From positions 1,674,001 through 1,738,000 of the forward strand of contig NZ_LT900021.1 in assembly GCF_900198835.1 (NCBI RefSeq): a stretch of 64,000 nucleotides of DNA, read 5' to 3'. Under the pieces are notes generated by a model, which saw nothing but the letters and a program-made list of their open reading frames with translations, was not told the origin of the DNA and searched no databases. Numbering within the stretch: position 1 is the first letter of the stretch; each line of letters opens with the position of its first letter. Origin of the DNA: Thermococcus henrietii. Its GTDB lineage: Archaea; Methanobacteriota_B; Thermococci; Thermococcales; Thermococcaceae. Made by a program: the position numbers and the translations under genes. Below, piece after piece: positions 27,729-35,522 of this stretch.

Positions 27729-28209
27729 GCTCCTGCCGGTTCACCTCTACGTTCTCGCCCATCTGAAGAAAGCAGGCGTTGACTACGCCAAGATGATGGC
27801 GAAGGTGAGCGGTTTACCCCTTGAACTCATCGAAGATGCGATAAACGACCTCCTCGAGCTCGGGTTGATTGAGCGCGACTCGGGGAGCGCGATAAAGAGA
27901 AGCAGGGCGCGCTTCAAGAAGGCCTTCGAGGTTCACAAGCACCACACCTACTACCGCCTCTCCCGCAAGGGCGAGCTCTTCGTCCGCTCGATTGACGAAA
28001 GGTGGCTTAAGCGGTACTTCAACAGCCTCATTCCAGACGGCTGGAAGGTCGTTAACGCCCTTGCAGAAAGCAGGGACGTGAGGGAAGTGGGCAGAAAGGT
28101 TCAAATCGAAGAAGAAGCCCTTGAAGAGCTTAGGGTTCTTCGCTTCGTGACGGAAAAGGGCAGAAAAACGGAGTTCTTTAAGAGGCTGTGGGAGTTCGTT
28201 ATGAAATGA
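27691..28209 (+). CDS. DUF2250-type winged-helix protein
   Basis: A 172-residue predicted DNA-binding protein: FELLPVHLYVLAHLKKAGVDYAKM, then a winged-helix pattern with DLLELGLIERDSGSAIKRSRARF and the invariant EVHKHHTYYRLSRKG of the archaeal DUF2250 family. A second small helical domain is at the C-terminus. The ATG at 27691 lies inside the preceding methyltransferase gene and follows GGTGGCGGG, so coupling is likely. A regulatory role is inferred. Confidence 0.65.
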   Translation: MQKERPGSYRGFELLPVHLYVLAHLKKAGVDYAKMMAKVSGLPLELIEDAINDLLELGLIERDSGSAIKRSRARFKKAFEVHKHHTYYRLSRKGELFVRSIDERWLKRYFNSLIPDGWKVVNALAESRDVREVGRKVQIEEEALEELRVLRFVTEKGRKTEFFKRLWEFVMK

Positions 28210-28227
28210 AAAAACGAAAAGTCTGAA

Positions 28228-28620
28228 TCAGCTCCCGTTCTCCTTTGCGGCAATTGCATTCTGCAGGAGATTAATTGCATTGGTGATATCAACGTAGGCA
28301 AGTCTAACGTGAAGGAACACGAAGTAGTCCCCAAGGCTGGCAAGGATGCAACCGCCGTTTGAGAGGTTCTTTGCGACTGCGATTTCCTTGGTGGCGTTTT
28401 CGTAGAGTGCAATGGCCTTGGAAAGGGTCTGGTTATCAACGCCCACCTGTACCGCCTTCTGGTACGTGGAGTTAAACGTCTGGACCATTGAGGTGTAGCT
28501 CCTGTAGTACCTAAGTGTGAGCCCTGCAACCGTTGAAGCAGACTGCGGTGAGAATGCCGCGGCGGTCACTGGCACTGCAACGAGAATCAAGAGAAGGAGC
28601 ATTCCCGCAAGCTTTTTCAT
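28228..28620 (-). CDS. Small secreted hypothetical protein, 130 aa
   Basis: An N-terminal signal peptide (MKKLAGMLLLLILVAVPVTA) is followed by an all-helical domain with NxS/T sites and one cysteine (NGGCILASL). No family was recognised. It is alone, with an AT-rich 130-nt promoter region upstream. Confidence 0.55.
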   Translation of the reverse strand: MKKLAGMLLLLILVAVPVTAAAFSPQSASTVAGLTLRYYRSYTSMVQTFNSTYQKAVQVGVDNQTLSKAIALYENATKEIAVAKNLSNGGCILASLGDYFVFLHVRLAYVDITNAINLLQNAIAAKENGS

Positions 28621-28755
28621 GATGTGTCACCCCCTTCATAGACTAATGCCTACCGTTCGTTATAAATTTTGTTATTGTACAACTCAGTTATGAAAAAGTT
28701 CACTGCTATACAGGATGGTCCCCCATCGTTCTGCTCTTTTTGAATGGCATTATAT

Positions 28756-29496
28756 TTACATGACCACAACCACATACTTCCTGTTTCCCTCCTCGAAGCC
28801 CTTAAAGGAGCCGAGCTTGAGGCCGAGGAGGGCTTTCTTGATATCGACAACCTTCATCGCAGCGAGATGTGTCACGCCGGTTCCCCTGAGGAACTCCGGC
28901 AGAAGCTGGCCCGTCGGTCCGGTCAGGACGAAGAGCTTCGCCCTCTTTGCCCTCTCGAGGAGCATATCTATCGTTCCATTGACAAGGCAGCTGGCGCTCG
29001 CTATCACCGCATCCATCTCCGGCAGAAGGTGGTACTCAAGGGCATCGCTGAACGTGTCCTTGTCCCAGAGGCGGGCGTTTCTCTCGAAGACGTAGATTTC
29101 ATAGCCTTTCTCCCCCAGCTCCCTCACGAGGGGCGGCATGTTGCCGATTAAGGCGACCTTTCCGGAGTTCTCGGGAATCAGCTCGAGCACGTCAACCCAC
29201 TCCGCGCCGCTGAGGTCTATGTGGTACTGCGAGACAGCGTTTATGGCCGCGAGCCCGAGCGTCCTCTCGATGGCGTTTATACTGTCGGCCTTCCCTATGA
29301 AGGCCTCGAGCGAGGGCTCGGTTATCGAGTTTCGGTAGCGCTGCACCTCCTCGGGCAGGGTCATCGCAACCCCCAGTGCCATCTCCCCTTCGCCCTCAAC
29401 GAGAACCCACGTGTAGGGAAGTGCAAACCCAAAGTCCACCAGCTCAAGGCCGTCGGCGAGCCTCAAAGCTTCGCGCTTGATTTTTCCGAGTAGCAT
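28756..29496 (-). CDS. DUF364 family protein (putative heavy-metal chelation)
   Basis: A 246-residue Rossmann-like protein of the DUF364 (PF04016) group: GLAAINAVSQYHIDLSG, GKVALIGNMPPLVREL, EYHLLPEMDAVIASASCLVNGTID, VLTGPTGQLLPEFL and GVTHLAAMKVVD. The family is often found next to metal transport genes and has been proposed to bind metals. It is directly adjacent to the ABC ATPase (ATG right after TGA), the last gene of a FecCD-type importer operon. Confidence 0.78.
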   Translation of the reverse strand: MLLGKIKREALRLADGLELVDFGFALPYTWVLVEGEGEMALGVAMTLPEEVQRYRNSITEPSLEAFIGKADSINAIERTLGLAAINAVSQYHIDLSGAEWVDVLELIPENSGKVALIGNMPPLVRELGEKGYEIYVFERNARLWDKDTFSDALEYHLLPEMDAVIASASCLVNGTIDMLLERAKRAKLFVLTGPTGQLLPEFLRGTGVTHLAAMKVVDIKKALLGLKLGSFKGFEEGNRKYVVVVM

Positions 29497-30291
29497 TCAA
29501 CCACCTCCAATCCATCGTTTTGCCTCAATAAAACCTTTGCCTGGAAGGATTAACCTCCTCCCATCAGTCCTCAGCTCCACAACATCCATATCGTATAAGC
29601 GCGAAATGTCCCCCGGGGTCACTACTTCGGTTGGACCCCAGCCCACGATTCGCCCCTGCCGCATCATGAAGATAACGTCGCAGAACTCGAGAGCCTGGTT
29701 CGGGTCGTGGAGGGAGAGGAGGGTGAGTTTATCGAGCTTCTTCGAGATTTTTTGTATTAAGGAAAGGACGAGGTACTGGTTCCTGAAGTCGAGGAAAGAA
29801 GTCGGCTCGTCAAAGAGGAGGAGCCTGCCGCCCTGGGCAATAGCACGCGCCACTATGACGAGTCTTTTTTGACCGCCGCTGAGCTCGCTGAACGGTCTTT
29901 CCGCGAGTTTTTCAAGGCCAAGATTTCGAAGGGCATCAAGAGCAATCCGAACATCCTCATCCCCCGGCCCGCATAGGGGGTTCACGTGGGGGTTTCTTCC
30001 CATCAGAACAACGTCGATAACGCGGTAGGGGAAGGCAACGTTGAACTCCTGGGGCGCATAGCTCACAAGCCTCGCGCGCTCCCGGTAATCAAGGGAGGTC
30101 AGCTCAACCCCGTCCAGCTCTATACTCCCCTTCTGAGGCGCCAGCACGCCGGCAATGCACTTTAGCAGGGTGCTCTTTCCAGCCCCGTTGGGACCGAGCA
30201 GACAGCCAACCCCACCATCGAGCTCGAAAGTCACGTCCCTCAGCACTTCTCCACTGCCGTAGGAAAAACTCACATCGCTGACGTTCAGCAT
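29497..30291 (-). CDS. ABC transporter ATP-binding protein (FepC/BtuD/MolC type)
   Basis: A 264-residue ABC ATPase with Walker A GPNGAGKSTLLKC, Q-loop YAPQEFNVAFPY, signature ELSGGQKRLVIVARA, Walker B LLLFDEPTSFLD and switch SLHDPNQAL. It energises import with the FecCD-type permease. The ATG overlaps the permease stop (TGATG). The substrate may be iron chelate, cobalamin or molybdate/tungstate; the shared promoter element with modABCD favours the last. Confidence 0.85.
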   Translation of the reverse strand: MLNVSDVSFSYGSGEVLRDVTFELDGGVGCLLGPNGAGKSTLLKCIAGVLAPQKGSIELDGVELTSLDYRERARLVSYAPQEFNVAFPYRVIDVVLMGRNPHVNPLCGPGDEDVRIALDALRNLGLEKLAERPFSELSGGQKRLVIVARAIAQGGRLLLFDEPTSFLDFRNQYLVLSLIQKISKKLDKLTLLSLHDPNQALEFCDVIFMMRQGRIVGWGPTEVVTPGDISRLYDMDVVELRTDGRRLILPGKGFIEAKRWIGGG

Positions 30292-31247
30292 CACCAGCGC
30301 CTCCTGATAATGTAGTTGCTCTTTGAGAGAACCAAGAGGAGGAGCGGACCACCAACGAGAGACGTCACTACTCCTATAGGAATTTCCCCCGGTGTGAGGC
30401 TCCTAGCGATGTCATCACATATCAGCATGATAACGGCCCCTGCCAGAGCGGTAGCGGGGGCGAGGGAGCGGTTGTCGTGGCCTACAATCAGCCTCGCCAC
30501 GTGGGGAGCTATCAGGCCAACCCATCCGACCATGCCGGCGACGGCAGTCGTTGCGGAGATTGATAGGGTCGAGAGCCCTATGAAAATGGCCCGGAACCTG
30601 CTGATGTCAAGCCCAAGAGCCCTGGCCTCATCGCCGAGGCTCATGACGTTAAGAGGCCAGCGGAGTAGGATTATCCCGACCGTTCCCACGAGCATCGGTG
30701 CGGTGAAGGGAACGATATCACCCCACCTCACGCCCGCAAAGCTACCGAGGAGCCAGAAGGTTATCGCGGGAAGCTTGTTGTAGGGGTCCGCAACGTACTT
30801 GGCGAACCCGACGAAGGCCTGGAAGAGCGCCGAAACCGCCATGCCAACGAGAACAAGGCCCAGAGTCCCACCCCGAATTAGCCTTTGCAGTCTCCACACT
30901 ATGACCAAGGCGAGTATTCCCCCAATGAACGCAGAGAGCTGTATTGTTAGCGGGTTAAATCCTAGGTACAGAATCGCCAGAACTGCCCCAAAGGCGGAAC
31001 CGCTGGTAACTCCAACGATGTTGGGGCCCGCTAGAGGGTTTCTGAAAACGTTCTGAAGGGCCAATCCCGCCGTGGCAAGGGCCGCTCCAGATAAGGAAAC
31101 GGCCACTGCCCTGGGCAGGCGTATGTCCACGAGTATCGTTCTCTCAACCCCGTTTGAGGGGAGGGGTAGGAAAAGGTACCTGCCGGTGAGCAGGTAAAGC
31201 AGGAAAACCAATGAAAAAATCAGCGAATAGAGAAAACGCCTCCTCAT
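30291..31247 (-). CDS. ABC transporter permease, FecCD family
   Basis: A 318-residue permease with about 9-10 transmembrane helices and family motifs DIRLPRAVAVSLSGAALATAGL, FRNPLAGPNIVGVTSGSAFG, and GWVGLIAPHVARLIVGHDNR near the ATPase-coupling loop. This type imports iron-siderophores, cobalamin or heme, and in Haemophilus (MolB) molybdate/tungstate. It overlaps the binding-protein gene (ATGA). Confidence 0.87.
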   Translation of the reverse strand: MRRRFLYSLIFSLVFLLYLLTGRYLFLPLPSNGVERTILVDIRLPRAVAVSLSGAALATAGLALQNVFRNPLAGPNIVGVTSGSAFGAVLAILYLGFNPLTIQLSAFIGGILALVIVWRLQRLIRGGTLGLVLVGMAVSALFQAFVGFAKYVADPYNKLPAITFWLLGSFAGVRWGDIVPFTAPMLVGTVGIILLRWPLNVMSLGDEARALGLDISRFRAIFIGLSTLSISATTAVAGMVGWVGLIAPHVARLIVGHDNRSLAPATALAGAVIMLICDDIARSLTPGEIPIGVVTSLVGGPLLLLVLSKSNYIIRRRW

Positions 31248-32359
31248 GGCATATCCCCAACTATTTTAACCTCCTTCGGGTTTATCCCGTAGAATTTGCT
31301 GTAAAGCTGGTCAGCCTTTGCGGTAACGTTCAAGTCGCTGAAGAGGGATGGATGGAAGAGCTTCGCCATCCAGTAGAGACCAAGGACCCACTTCGGCCCA
31401 AAGTCCCAGCTCTCCCCGTCGTTGGGCATCGCGTAGACCTTCCCATCCTCCACGGCCTTCACGGCCTTCCATGCAGGGTCACTGAGTATCTCCTCCTTGG
31501 CCTTTGTTGCTGGGAACTTTGGCCAATAGCTTACCACTATTATGATATCGGGGTCCCACTTGGCAACCTGTTCGGCATCCACGACGTTCCATCCACCTGA
31601 GAGGTTCGCGGAGACGCTAATTCCCCCTGACATTTCTATCAGCCTGTTCTGGAAGAAGTCCCTGCCCGGTGCCTTGAAGACCTTGTCCTTCATGCTGTAC
31701 TCGAGTAAGAGGACCCTTGGACGCTTTGAACCGGGCAACTTCGAGGTTCTGTTCGTCACAAATGACACCGCCCCCTCGTAGAAAGATACTATCTCACTCG
31801 CCTTCTTTTCCTCCCCGAGAATCTTACCGATTATCTCAACACCCTTTGTGAAGTTCTTGACGCTCTCAAGGTTGAGAACCACGACGGGAATGCCGAGTGA
31901 CTCAATCTGCTCGTTCAGTCGCGGGTCTCCCCAGTAGGCCGTGAAAACGACCTCCGGGTTGAGTTTTTCTATTGTCTCAACGTTTGCCTTGCGCGGACTG
32001 CCAACGAAAACCATCCTCTTCTCAGAACCCGGGTCTACCAGATGAATGAACCCGTCGTGTAGCGCGAGGGGCGTGCTCCCGACCACTTTCTTTCCCTGAG
32101 TGACGCCGAAGAGGTAGATAACCTGAGTGGCTATTCCGTAGAGTGAGACTATTTTATTAACGGGTTCTTTAATCTTGATGGAATTCCCAGACATGTCCGT
32201 GACGGTGAGGTATCCTGAAGAAGACGTGTCCGTGGAGGTTTTCTGGGTTCCTGAACCGGAGATGCACCCGCTTGAGAACACCGACAAAACAACCAGAAAC
32301 ATCAGCATCAACGTCAGAGCCCCACTTACCTTCGACCATCCCACTGGGACCACCGACAT
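31244..32359 (-). CDS. ABC transporter substrate-binding lipoprotein (BtuF/FepB/MolA type)
   Basis: A ~371-residue cluster A-II binding protein. The N-terminal hydrophobic segment ends in the lipobox-like LSVFSSGC, so it is probably membrane-anchored, followed by a Ser/Thr linker. The lobes contain KIVSLYGIATQVIYLFGV, LNPEVVFTAYWGDPR and WDPDIIIVVSYWP. GESWDFGPKWVLGLYWMAKL near the end is a pattern seen in non-siderophore members. I choose ATG 32359; an in-frame ATG at 32374 is possible. Its promoter carries element A (32378-32427), shared with GAPN and modABCD. Confidence 0.82.
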   Translation of the reverse strand: MSVVPVGWSKVSGALTLMLMFLVVLSVFSSGCISGSGTQKTSTDTSSSGYLTVTDMSGNSIKIKEPVNKIVSLYGIATQVIYLFGVTQGKKVVGSTPLALHDGFIHLVDPGSEKRMVFVGSPRKANVETIEKLNPEVVFTAYWGDPRLNEQIESLGIPVVVLNLESVKNFTKGVEIIGKILGEEKKASEIVSFYEGAVSFVTNRTSKLPGSKRPRVLLLEYSMKDKVFKAPGRDFFQNRLIEMSGGISVSANLSGGWNVVDAEQVAKWDPDIIIVVSYWPKFPATKAKEEILSDPAWKAVKAVEDGKVYAMPNDGESWDFGPKWVLGLYWMAKLFHPSLFSDLNVTAKADQLYSKFYGINPKEVKIVGDMP

Positions 32360-32377
32360 AAGTCCCCACGGCATATT

Positions 32378-32427
32378 TTTAACAATTTGCGTAAACAAAA
32401 AAGTTTAAATAAACAGAAGTGTTTACA
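32378..32427 (-). promoter_or_regulatory. Shared ~48-nt promoter element, site A (FecCD-type importer)
   Basis: Minus strand: AAACACTT, then TTTA, AAAC, and TTTTGTTTACGCAAA, followed by the TATA-like GTTAAAAATA. The 15-mer TTTTGTTTACGCAAA is identical in the modABCD promoter (site B). The 5' end of the element overlaps the stop codon of the aldehyde dehydrogenase remnant. Confidence 0.7.
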
Positions 32428-32593
32428 CGGGCTGGAACGGCCTCCCCCAGTCCTCGACCGGGACGGTGGTTTCTTTAATCGTCCGCGGGTTGAGCCAGAA
32501 GCCGGCCTTGTCGTTCGTTCCGCTGTGCCTCGTGCCTCCGAAGGGCTGTCTGCCTACTATCGCGCCGGTCGGCTTGTCGTTGATGTAGAAGTT
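32423..32593 (-). pseudogene. C-terminal remnant of a delta-1-pyrroline-5-carboxylate dehydrogenase-type aldehyde dehydrogenase
   Basis: Fifty-six codons survive, reading [19 protein letters not shown], then [20 protein letters not shown] and a stop at 32423. This is the C-terminal end of the P5C dehydrogenase branch of the ALDH family ([20 protein letters not shown]). A TAA lies in frame just before the fragment and the other ~450 residues are missing, so an internal deletion joined the promoter region (site D) to the last codons. The neighbouring GAPN is a different branch and is not the source by simple duplication. Confidence 0.8.
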
Positions 32594-32605
32594 TTAGAGC
32601 CTTGG

Positions 32606-32657
32606 CTTAAACAATTTATGCAACTAAAAAGGTTTTCGTTAAAAAGAAATGTTTTCA
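32606..32657 (-). promoter_or_regulatory. Shared ~48-nt promoter element, site D (aldehyde dehydrogenase remnant)
   Basis: Minus strand: GAAAACATTT, TTTTTAACGAAAACC, TTTTTAGTTGCATAAA, then GTTTAAG. The register matches sites A-C within one base but the sequence is more diverged, consistent with decay after loss of the gene it served. Confidence 0.6.
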
Positions 32658-32661
32658 TAGT

Positions 32662-34188
32662 TCACATGTAGCTCCAGATGCCCTTGCCCCTGTAGTTCTT
32701 GACGATGGTCTTCGTCGTCGTGAGGGTCTCGAGGGAGTAGCCTATGCCCTCCCTGCCGATTCCGCTGTCCTTCATGCCGCCGAAGGGGTAGTAGCCTATG
32801 CCGTGCCTCGGGAACTCGTTGATGAACACCGCGCCAACCTCAAGCTTCCTCGCGACCTTTCTCGCGCGCTCGTCGCTCCCGCTGAAGACCGCCGCGTCGA
32901 GCCCAAAGCGGGAGGAGTTGGCAACGCCTATCGCTTCCTCGTCGCTCCTGACCTTAACGAGGAGCGTCAGCGGGCCAAAGACGTCCTCCTGAAATGCCCT
33001 GAGCTTCTGGAGCGTTTCCCTGTCCACTTCAAGGAGGACCGGCCAGACGTAGGTTCCCTCACGCCTGAACTTCGTCAGCGGGACGGCGCCCTTGTCCACA
33101 GCATCCCTGTAGACTTCTTCAATCGCTTCGGCGCTCTTCTCGTCAATCAGCGGGCCCATCACGGCGTTCTCGTCCTCGAGCGGGTTCTTGGGCTCTATCT
33201 TTGACAGCTCCTCGACGAGTTTTGCCCTGAGGTCGGAGTAGATGCCGCTCTCCGCTATAATCAGCCTTATCGCGTCGCACCTCTGGCCGGAGTAGCTCAC
33301 CATGCCCTTTACGAGCTTCTCGACGGTCTCCTCGAGCGGTGCGTCGTCGAGCACTATGGCCGGATCCTTGCCGCCGAGCTCCATGTGGTAGGCCTTTATC
33401 CCCCCGACCGCGAGGATGTGCTCCCCGACCTCGGTGCTGCCGGTGAACGTGACCGCCCTTATGCGTCTGTCCGCGACGACGGAGTCCATGAGCCTCCCGG
33501 GGATTGTGAGGAGCTGATACGCCTTGGGAGGAATCCCGGCGAGCTGGAGAACCCTCGTGAAGAGCAGCGGCGCGAGCGGGTCGAGGGAGGCAGGCTTGAG
33601 CAGGACCGCGTTTCCGGCGAGGAGCGCGGGTATCACCTTCGTGGCCGAGATGAAGAGCGGGTAGTTGTAGGGACTTATCGCCAAAACCACCCCGTAGGGC
33701 TCCCTCTTGACTATGCCCTCACTCTCCAGCGTTTCCTCACTCCAGTCGCCGGGTATGTAGTCGCCGACGAGCTTCCTGAACTCCATCGTCGTCTTCTCAA
33801 GCCTCTCAACCGTCGCCCTGACCTCGCCCCTCGCGTTGGAGAGGGGCTTCCCGGCGTCAAGGATGAGCGCCGTGACGAAGTCCTCAAACGCGTCCCTTAT
33901 GAGGCACGCCGCCTTCAGGAAGGCCTTGACGCGCCTGTCCCCGGGGGTCTCCCTGATGGCAGACCTGCCCCTCTCGTATGCCGTGGAGACGGCTTTCCTC
34001 GCGAGGTCGCCGTCGGCGAGGCTCACGCGAGCTATGACGCTCCCGTCAATCGGGCTCCTGACTTCCGCGGTTCTGCCGGTGAACAGCCACTCCCCATCCA
34101 CGTAGGTGGCGAACTCTGGAACCCCGTCCTCGCCCTCGCGCCACACTACCCTGAAGAGCTCGGACTTCGGTCTGAAGGGGCCAACCAT
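32662..34188 (-). CDS. gapN: Non-phosphorylating glyceraldehyde-3-phosphate dehydrogenase (GAPN-type ALDH)
   Basis: A 508-residue aldehyde dehydrogenase. The catalytic Cys304 is in SGQRCDAIRL, the general base Glu270 in HMELGGKDPAI, Asn175 in SPYNYPLF, and the cofactor motif is FTGSTEVGEH. In Thermococcus, GAPN oxidises glyceraldehyde-3-phosphate to 3-phosphoglycerate with NADP+, next to the tungsten enzyme GAPOR. ATG 34188 is chosen because GGGTGAT precedes it and the promoter lies just upstream. The promoter has both a perfect TGM (34191-34207) and shared element C (34219-34270). Confidence 0.85.
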   Translation of the reverse strand: MVGPFRPKSELFRVVWREGEDGVPEFATYVDGEWLFTGRTAEVRSPIDGSVIARVSLADGDLARKAVSTAYERGRSAIRETPGDRRVKAFLKAACLIRDAFEDFVTALILDAGKPLSNARGEVRATVERLEKTTMEFRKLVGDYIPGDWSEETLESEGIVKREPYGVVLAISPYNYPLFISATKVIPALLAGNAVLLKPASLDPLAPLLFTRVLQLAGIPPKAYQLLTIPGRLMDSVVADRRIRAVTFTGSTEVGEHILAVGGIKAYHMELGGKDPAIVLDDAPLEETVEKLVKGMVSYSGQRCDAIRLIIAESGIYSDLRAKLVEELSKIEPKNPLEDENAVMGPLIDEKSAEAIEEVYRDAVDKGAVPLTKFRREGTYVWPVLLEVDRETLQKLRAFQEDVFGPLTLLVKVRSDEEAIGVANSSRFGLDAAVFSGSDERARKVARKLEVGAVFINEFPRHGIGYYPFGGMKDSGIGREGIGYSLETLTTTKTIVKNYRGKGIWSYM

Positions 34189-34190
34189 GA

Positions 34191-34207
34191 TATCACCCAA
34201 AGTGATA
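34191..34207. promoter_or_regulatory. Perfect Thermococcales glycolytic motif (TGM) at the GAPN promoter
   Basis: TATCAC-CCAAA-GTGATA matches the Tgr/TrmBL1 operator at all twelve fixed bases. It lies 3-19 nt before the ATG and downstream of the TATA box (GTTTAAAC, ~34219-34226), over the expected transcript start, the position of repression. Confidence 0.9.
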
Positions 34208-34218
34208 CCGAGCTTGAG

Positions 34219-34270
34219 TTTAAACGTTTTTCGCAAACATTTCTGTTTTTGATAAGCATTATTGTTTACC
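34219..34270 (-). promoter_or_regulatory. Shared ~48-nt promoter element, site C (GAPN)
   Basis: Minus strand: GTAAACAATAATG, TTATCAAAAAC, ATGTTTGCGAAAAACGTTTAAAC. Position by position it follows site B (AAACA, TTA, AAAAC, TGTTT, CG, AAA, CGTTTAAA) within one base of spacing. It is directly upstream of the TATA box. Confidence 0.65.
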
Positions 34271-34313
34271 CAAACGGGCTTAAGCCGGAGCCCCAAGGGA
34301 GAGCGGTGGTACC

Positions 34314-34796
34314 ATGGAAATCTGCTACCGGCCGATTGGGGTCATTCACAGCCCCTTCCGAGAGCCTAATGGAGTTCCGATTCAACCTTCGGCCGCGAAG
34401 GGGATTCGCGGAACCGTGGAGGTGTTCCCGGAGTACGCGGACGGGCTGAAGGACATCGAGGGCTTCTCGCACGTAATCCTGATTTACCACTTCCACCTCG
34501 CGAGGCCCGGGGAGCTAATCGTCAGGCCGTACATGGACGACGAGGGGCACGGCGTCTTCGCGACGAGGGCACCTGGCAGACCGAACCCGATAGGGCTCTC
34601 CGTTGTGCGTTTGCTCGAAGTTCGGGGAAGGCGGCTCACTGTGGAGAACATTGACGTCCTCGACGGGACTCCCCTGCTTGATATAAAGCCCTACGTGCCG
34701 GAATTCGATGTTCACCGGGTTGAAAGAATCGGATGGCTTGAGAAAAACGTCCACAAACTTTCAGAGGCGAGGGACGACGGGCGCTTCACGCGTTAG
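34314..34796 (+). CDS. trmO: tRNA (N6-threonylcarbamoyladenosine37) methyltransferase-like protein, TrmO/TsaA family
   Basis: A 160-residue TrmO-type beta-barrel protein: PIGVIHSPFREPNGVPIQPS at the N-terminus, DIEGFSHVILIYHFH, the invariant VFATRAPGRPNPIGLSVVRL, and VLDGTPLLDIKPYVPEFD. In bacteria TrmO methylates t6A37 in tRNA with S-adenosylmethionine. The ATG follows GGTGGT and the gene is divergent from GAPN. Confidence 0.88.
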   Translation: MEICYRPIGVIHSPFREPNGVPIQPSAAKGIRGTVEVFPEYADGLKDIEGFSHVILIYHFHLARPGELIVRPYMDDEGHGVFATRAPGRPNPIGLSVVRLLEVRGRRLTVENIDVLDGTPLLDIKPYVPEFDVHRVERIGWLEKNVHKLSEARDDGRFTR

Positions 34797-34809
34797 GGTC
34801 GCCGAAAAG

Positions 34810-34833
34810 TTTATAAGTCTGTGCATATGCACA
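34810..34833 (+). promoter_or_regulatory. TATA box plus 14-bp perfect palindrome before the NifX-like gene
   Basis: TTTATAAG (34810-34817) is followed after 2 nt by TGTGCATATGCACA (34820-34833), a perfect 14-bp palindrome between TATA box and transcript start. This position is typical for a repressor operator. Confidence 0.6.
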
Positions 34834-34861
34834 AAATAACAGAAGGAAGGAGGTGGTAAAG

Positions 34862-35485
34862 ATGAAGATTGCGATACCTACCAACGGAGGAGGACTGAAC
34901 GATACCGTTGCTCCCGTCTTCGCGAGGGCGCCCGCGTTCCTCATAGTTGATGTCGACGAGAACGGAAACGTCACCAACGAGAAGGTCATTCAGAACCCCG
35001 CTGCCAACGCCGCCGGAGGTGCCGGACCGCTGGCAGTTCAGACCCTCATCAACGAGGGCGTTGAGGCAATAGTCGCCCCGCAGGTCGGCCCGAATGCCCT
35101 TGGAGCCATTCAAGCCGCGGGCATAAGGCTCTACCAGGTCACTCCAGGAACCCCAGTCGAGGAGGCCATCAAAGCCATTACCAGCGGAAGCGCCCCGAGC
35201 GCGAGCACTGCCGTTCCAGCACCGGCCTACGGACCGTACCCCGCCGCACCCACAACTCCCGCGACCCCGACCGCCCCAGCGTACCCGGCTTACCCGCCCT
35301 ACGGCTACGGCTTCGGCCCGGGAAGGGGCTGGGGAAGAGGCTGGGGACGCGGTAGAGGTTTCGGACGCGGTTTCGGCCGGGGCTGGGGAAGAGGAGGAAG
35401 AGGCTGGGGCGCGAGGCTCGGCTACTGCCCCTGGACCGGCCAGCCAAGCAGGAGAATCCTCCGCTGGCTCTACGGCTGGTGGTGA
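34862..35485 (+). CDS. NifX-like protein with Gly/Arg/Trp-rich tail
   Basis: A 207-residue protein. Residues 1-105 are a NifX/MTH1175-type domain (KIAIPTNGGGLNDTVAPVFA, FLIVDVDENGNV, GVEAIVAPQVGPNALGAI). A Pro/Ala-rich linker follows, then a tail of repeated GWGRGWGRGRGFGRG-type units ending in a basic-aromatic segment (RRILRWLYGWW). The fold binds Fe-S or metal clusters; the tail may bind nucleic acid, membrane or metal. ATG 34862 follows GGAGG. A small membrane protein and another NifX-like gene follow on the same strand. Confidence 0.72.
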   Translation: MKIAIPTNGGGLNDTVAPVFARAPAFLIVDVDENGNVTNEKVIQNPAANAAGGAGPLAVQTLINEGVEAIVAPQVGPNALGAIQAAGIRLYQVTPGTPVEEAIKAITSGSAPSASTAVPAPAYGPYPAAPTTPATPTAPAYPAYPPYGYGFGPGRGWGRGWGRGRGFGRGFGRGWGRGGRGWGARLGYCPWTGQPSRRILRWLYGWW

Positions 35486-35522
35486 GTTCTCCTCTTTCTT
35501 TTAATTGGTTGGAGGTTCAAAG

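Noticed and set aside
33385-34449. Long plus-strand open frame across the GAPN gene
   Set aside because: It is antisense to a full-length aldehyde dehydrogenase with all catalytic residues; its protein has no recognisable pattern and arises from high-GC codon use.
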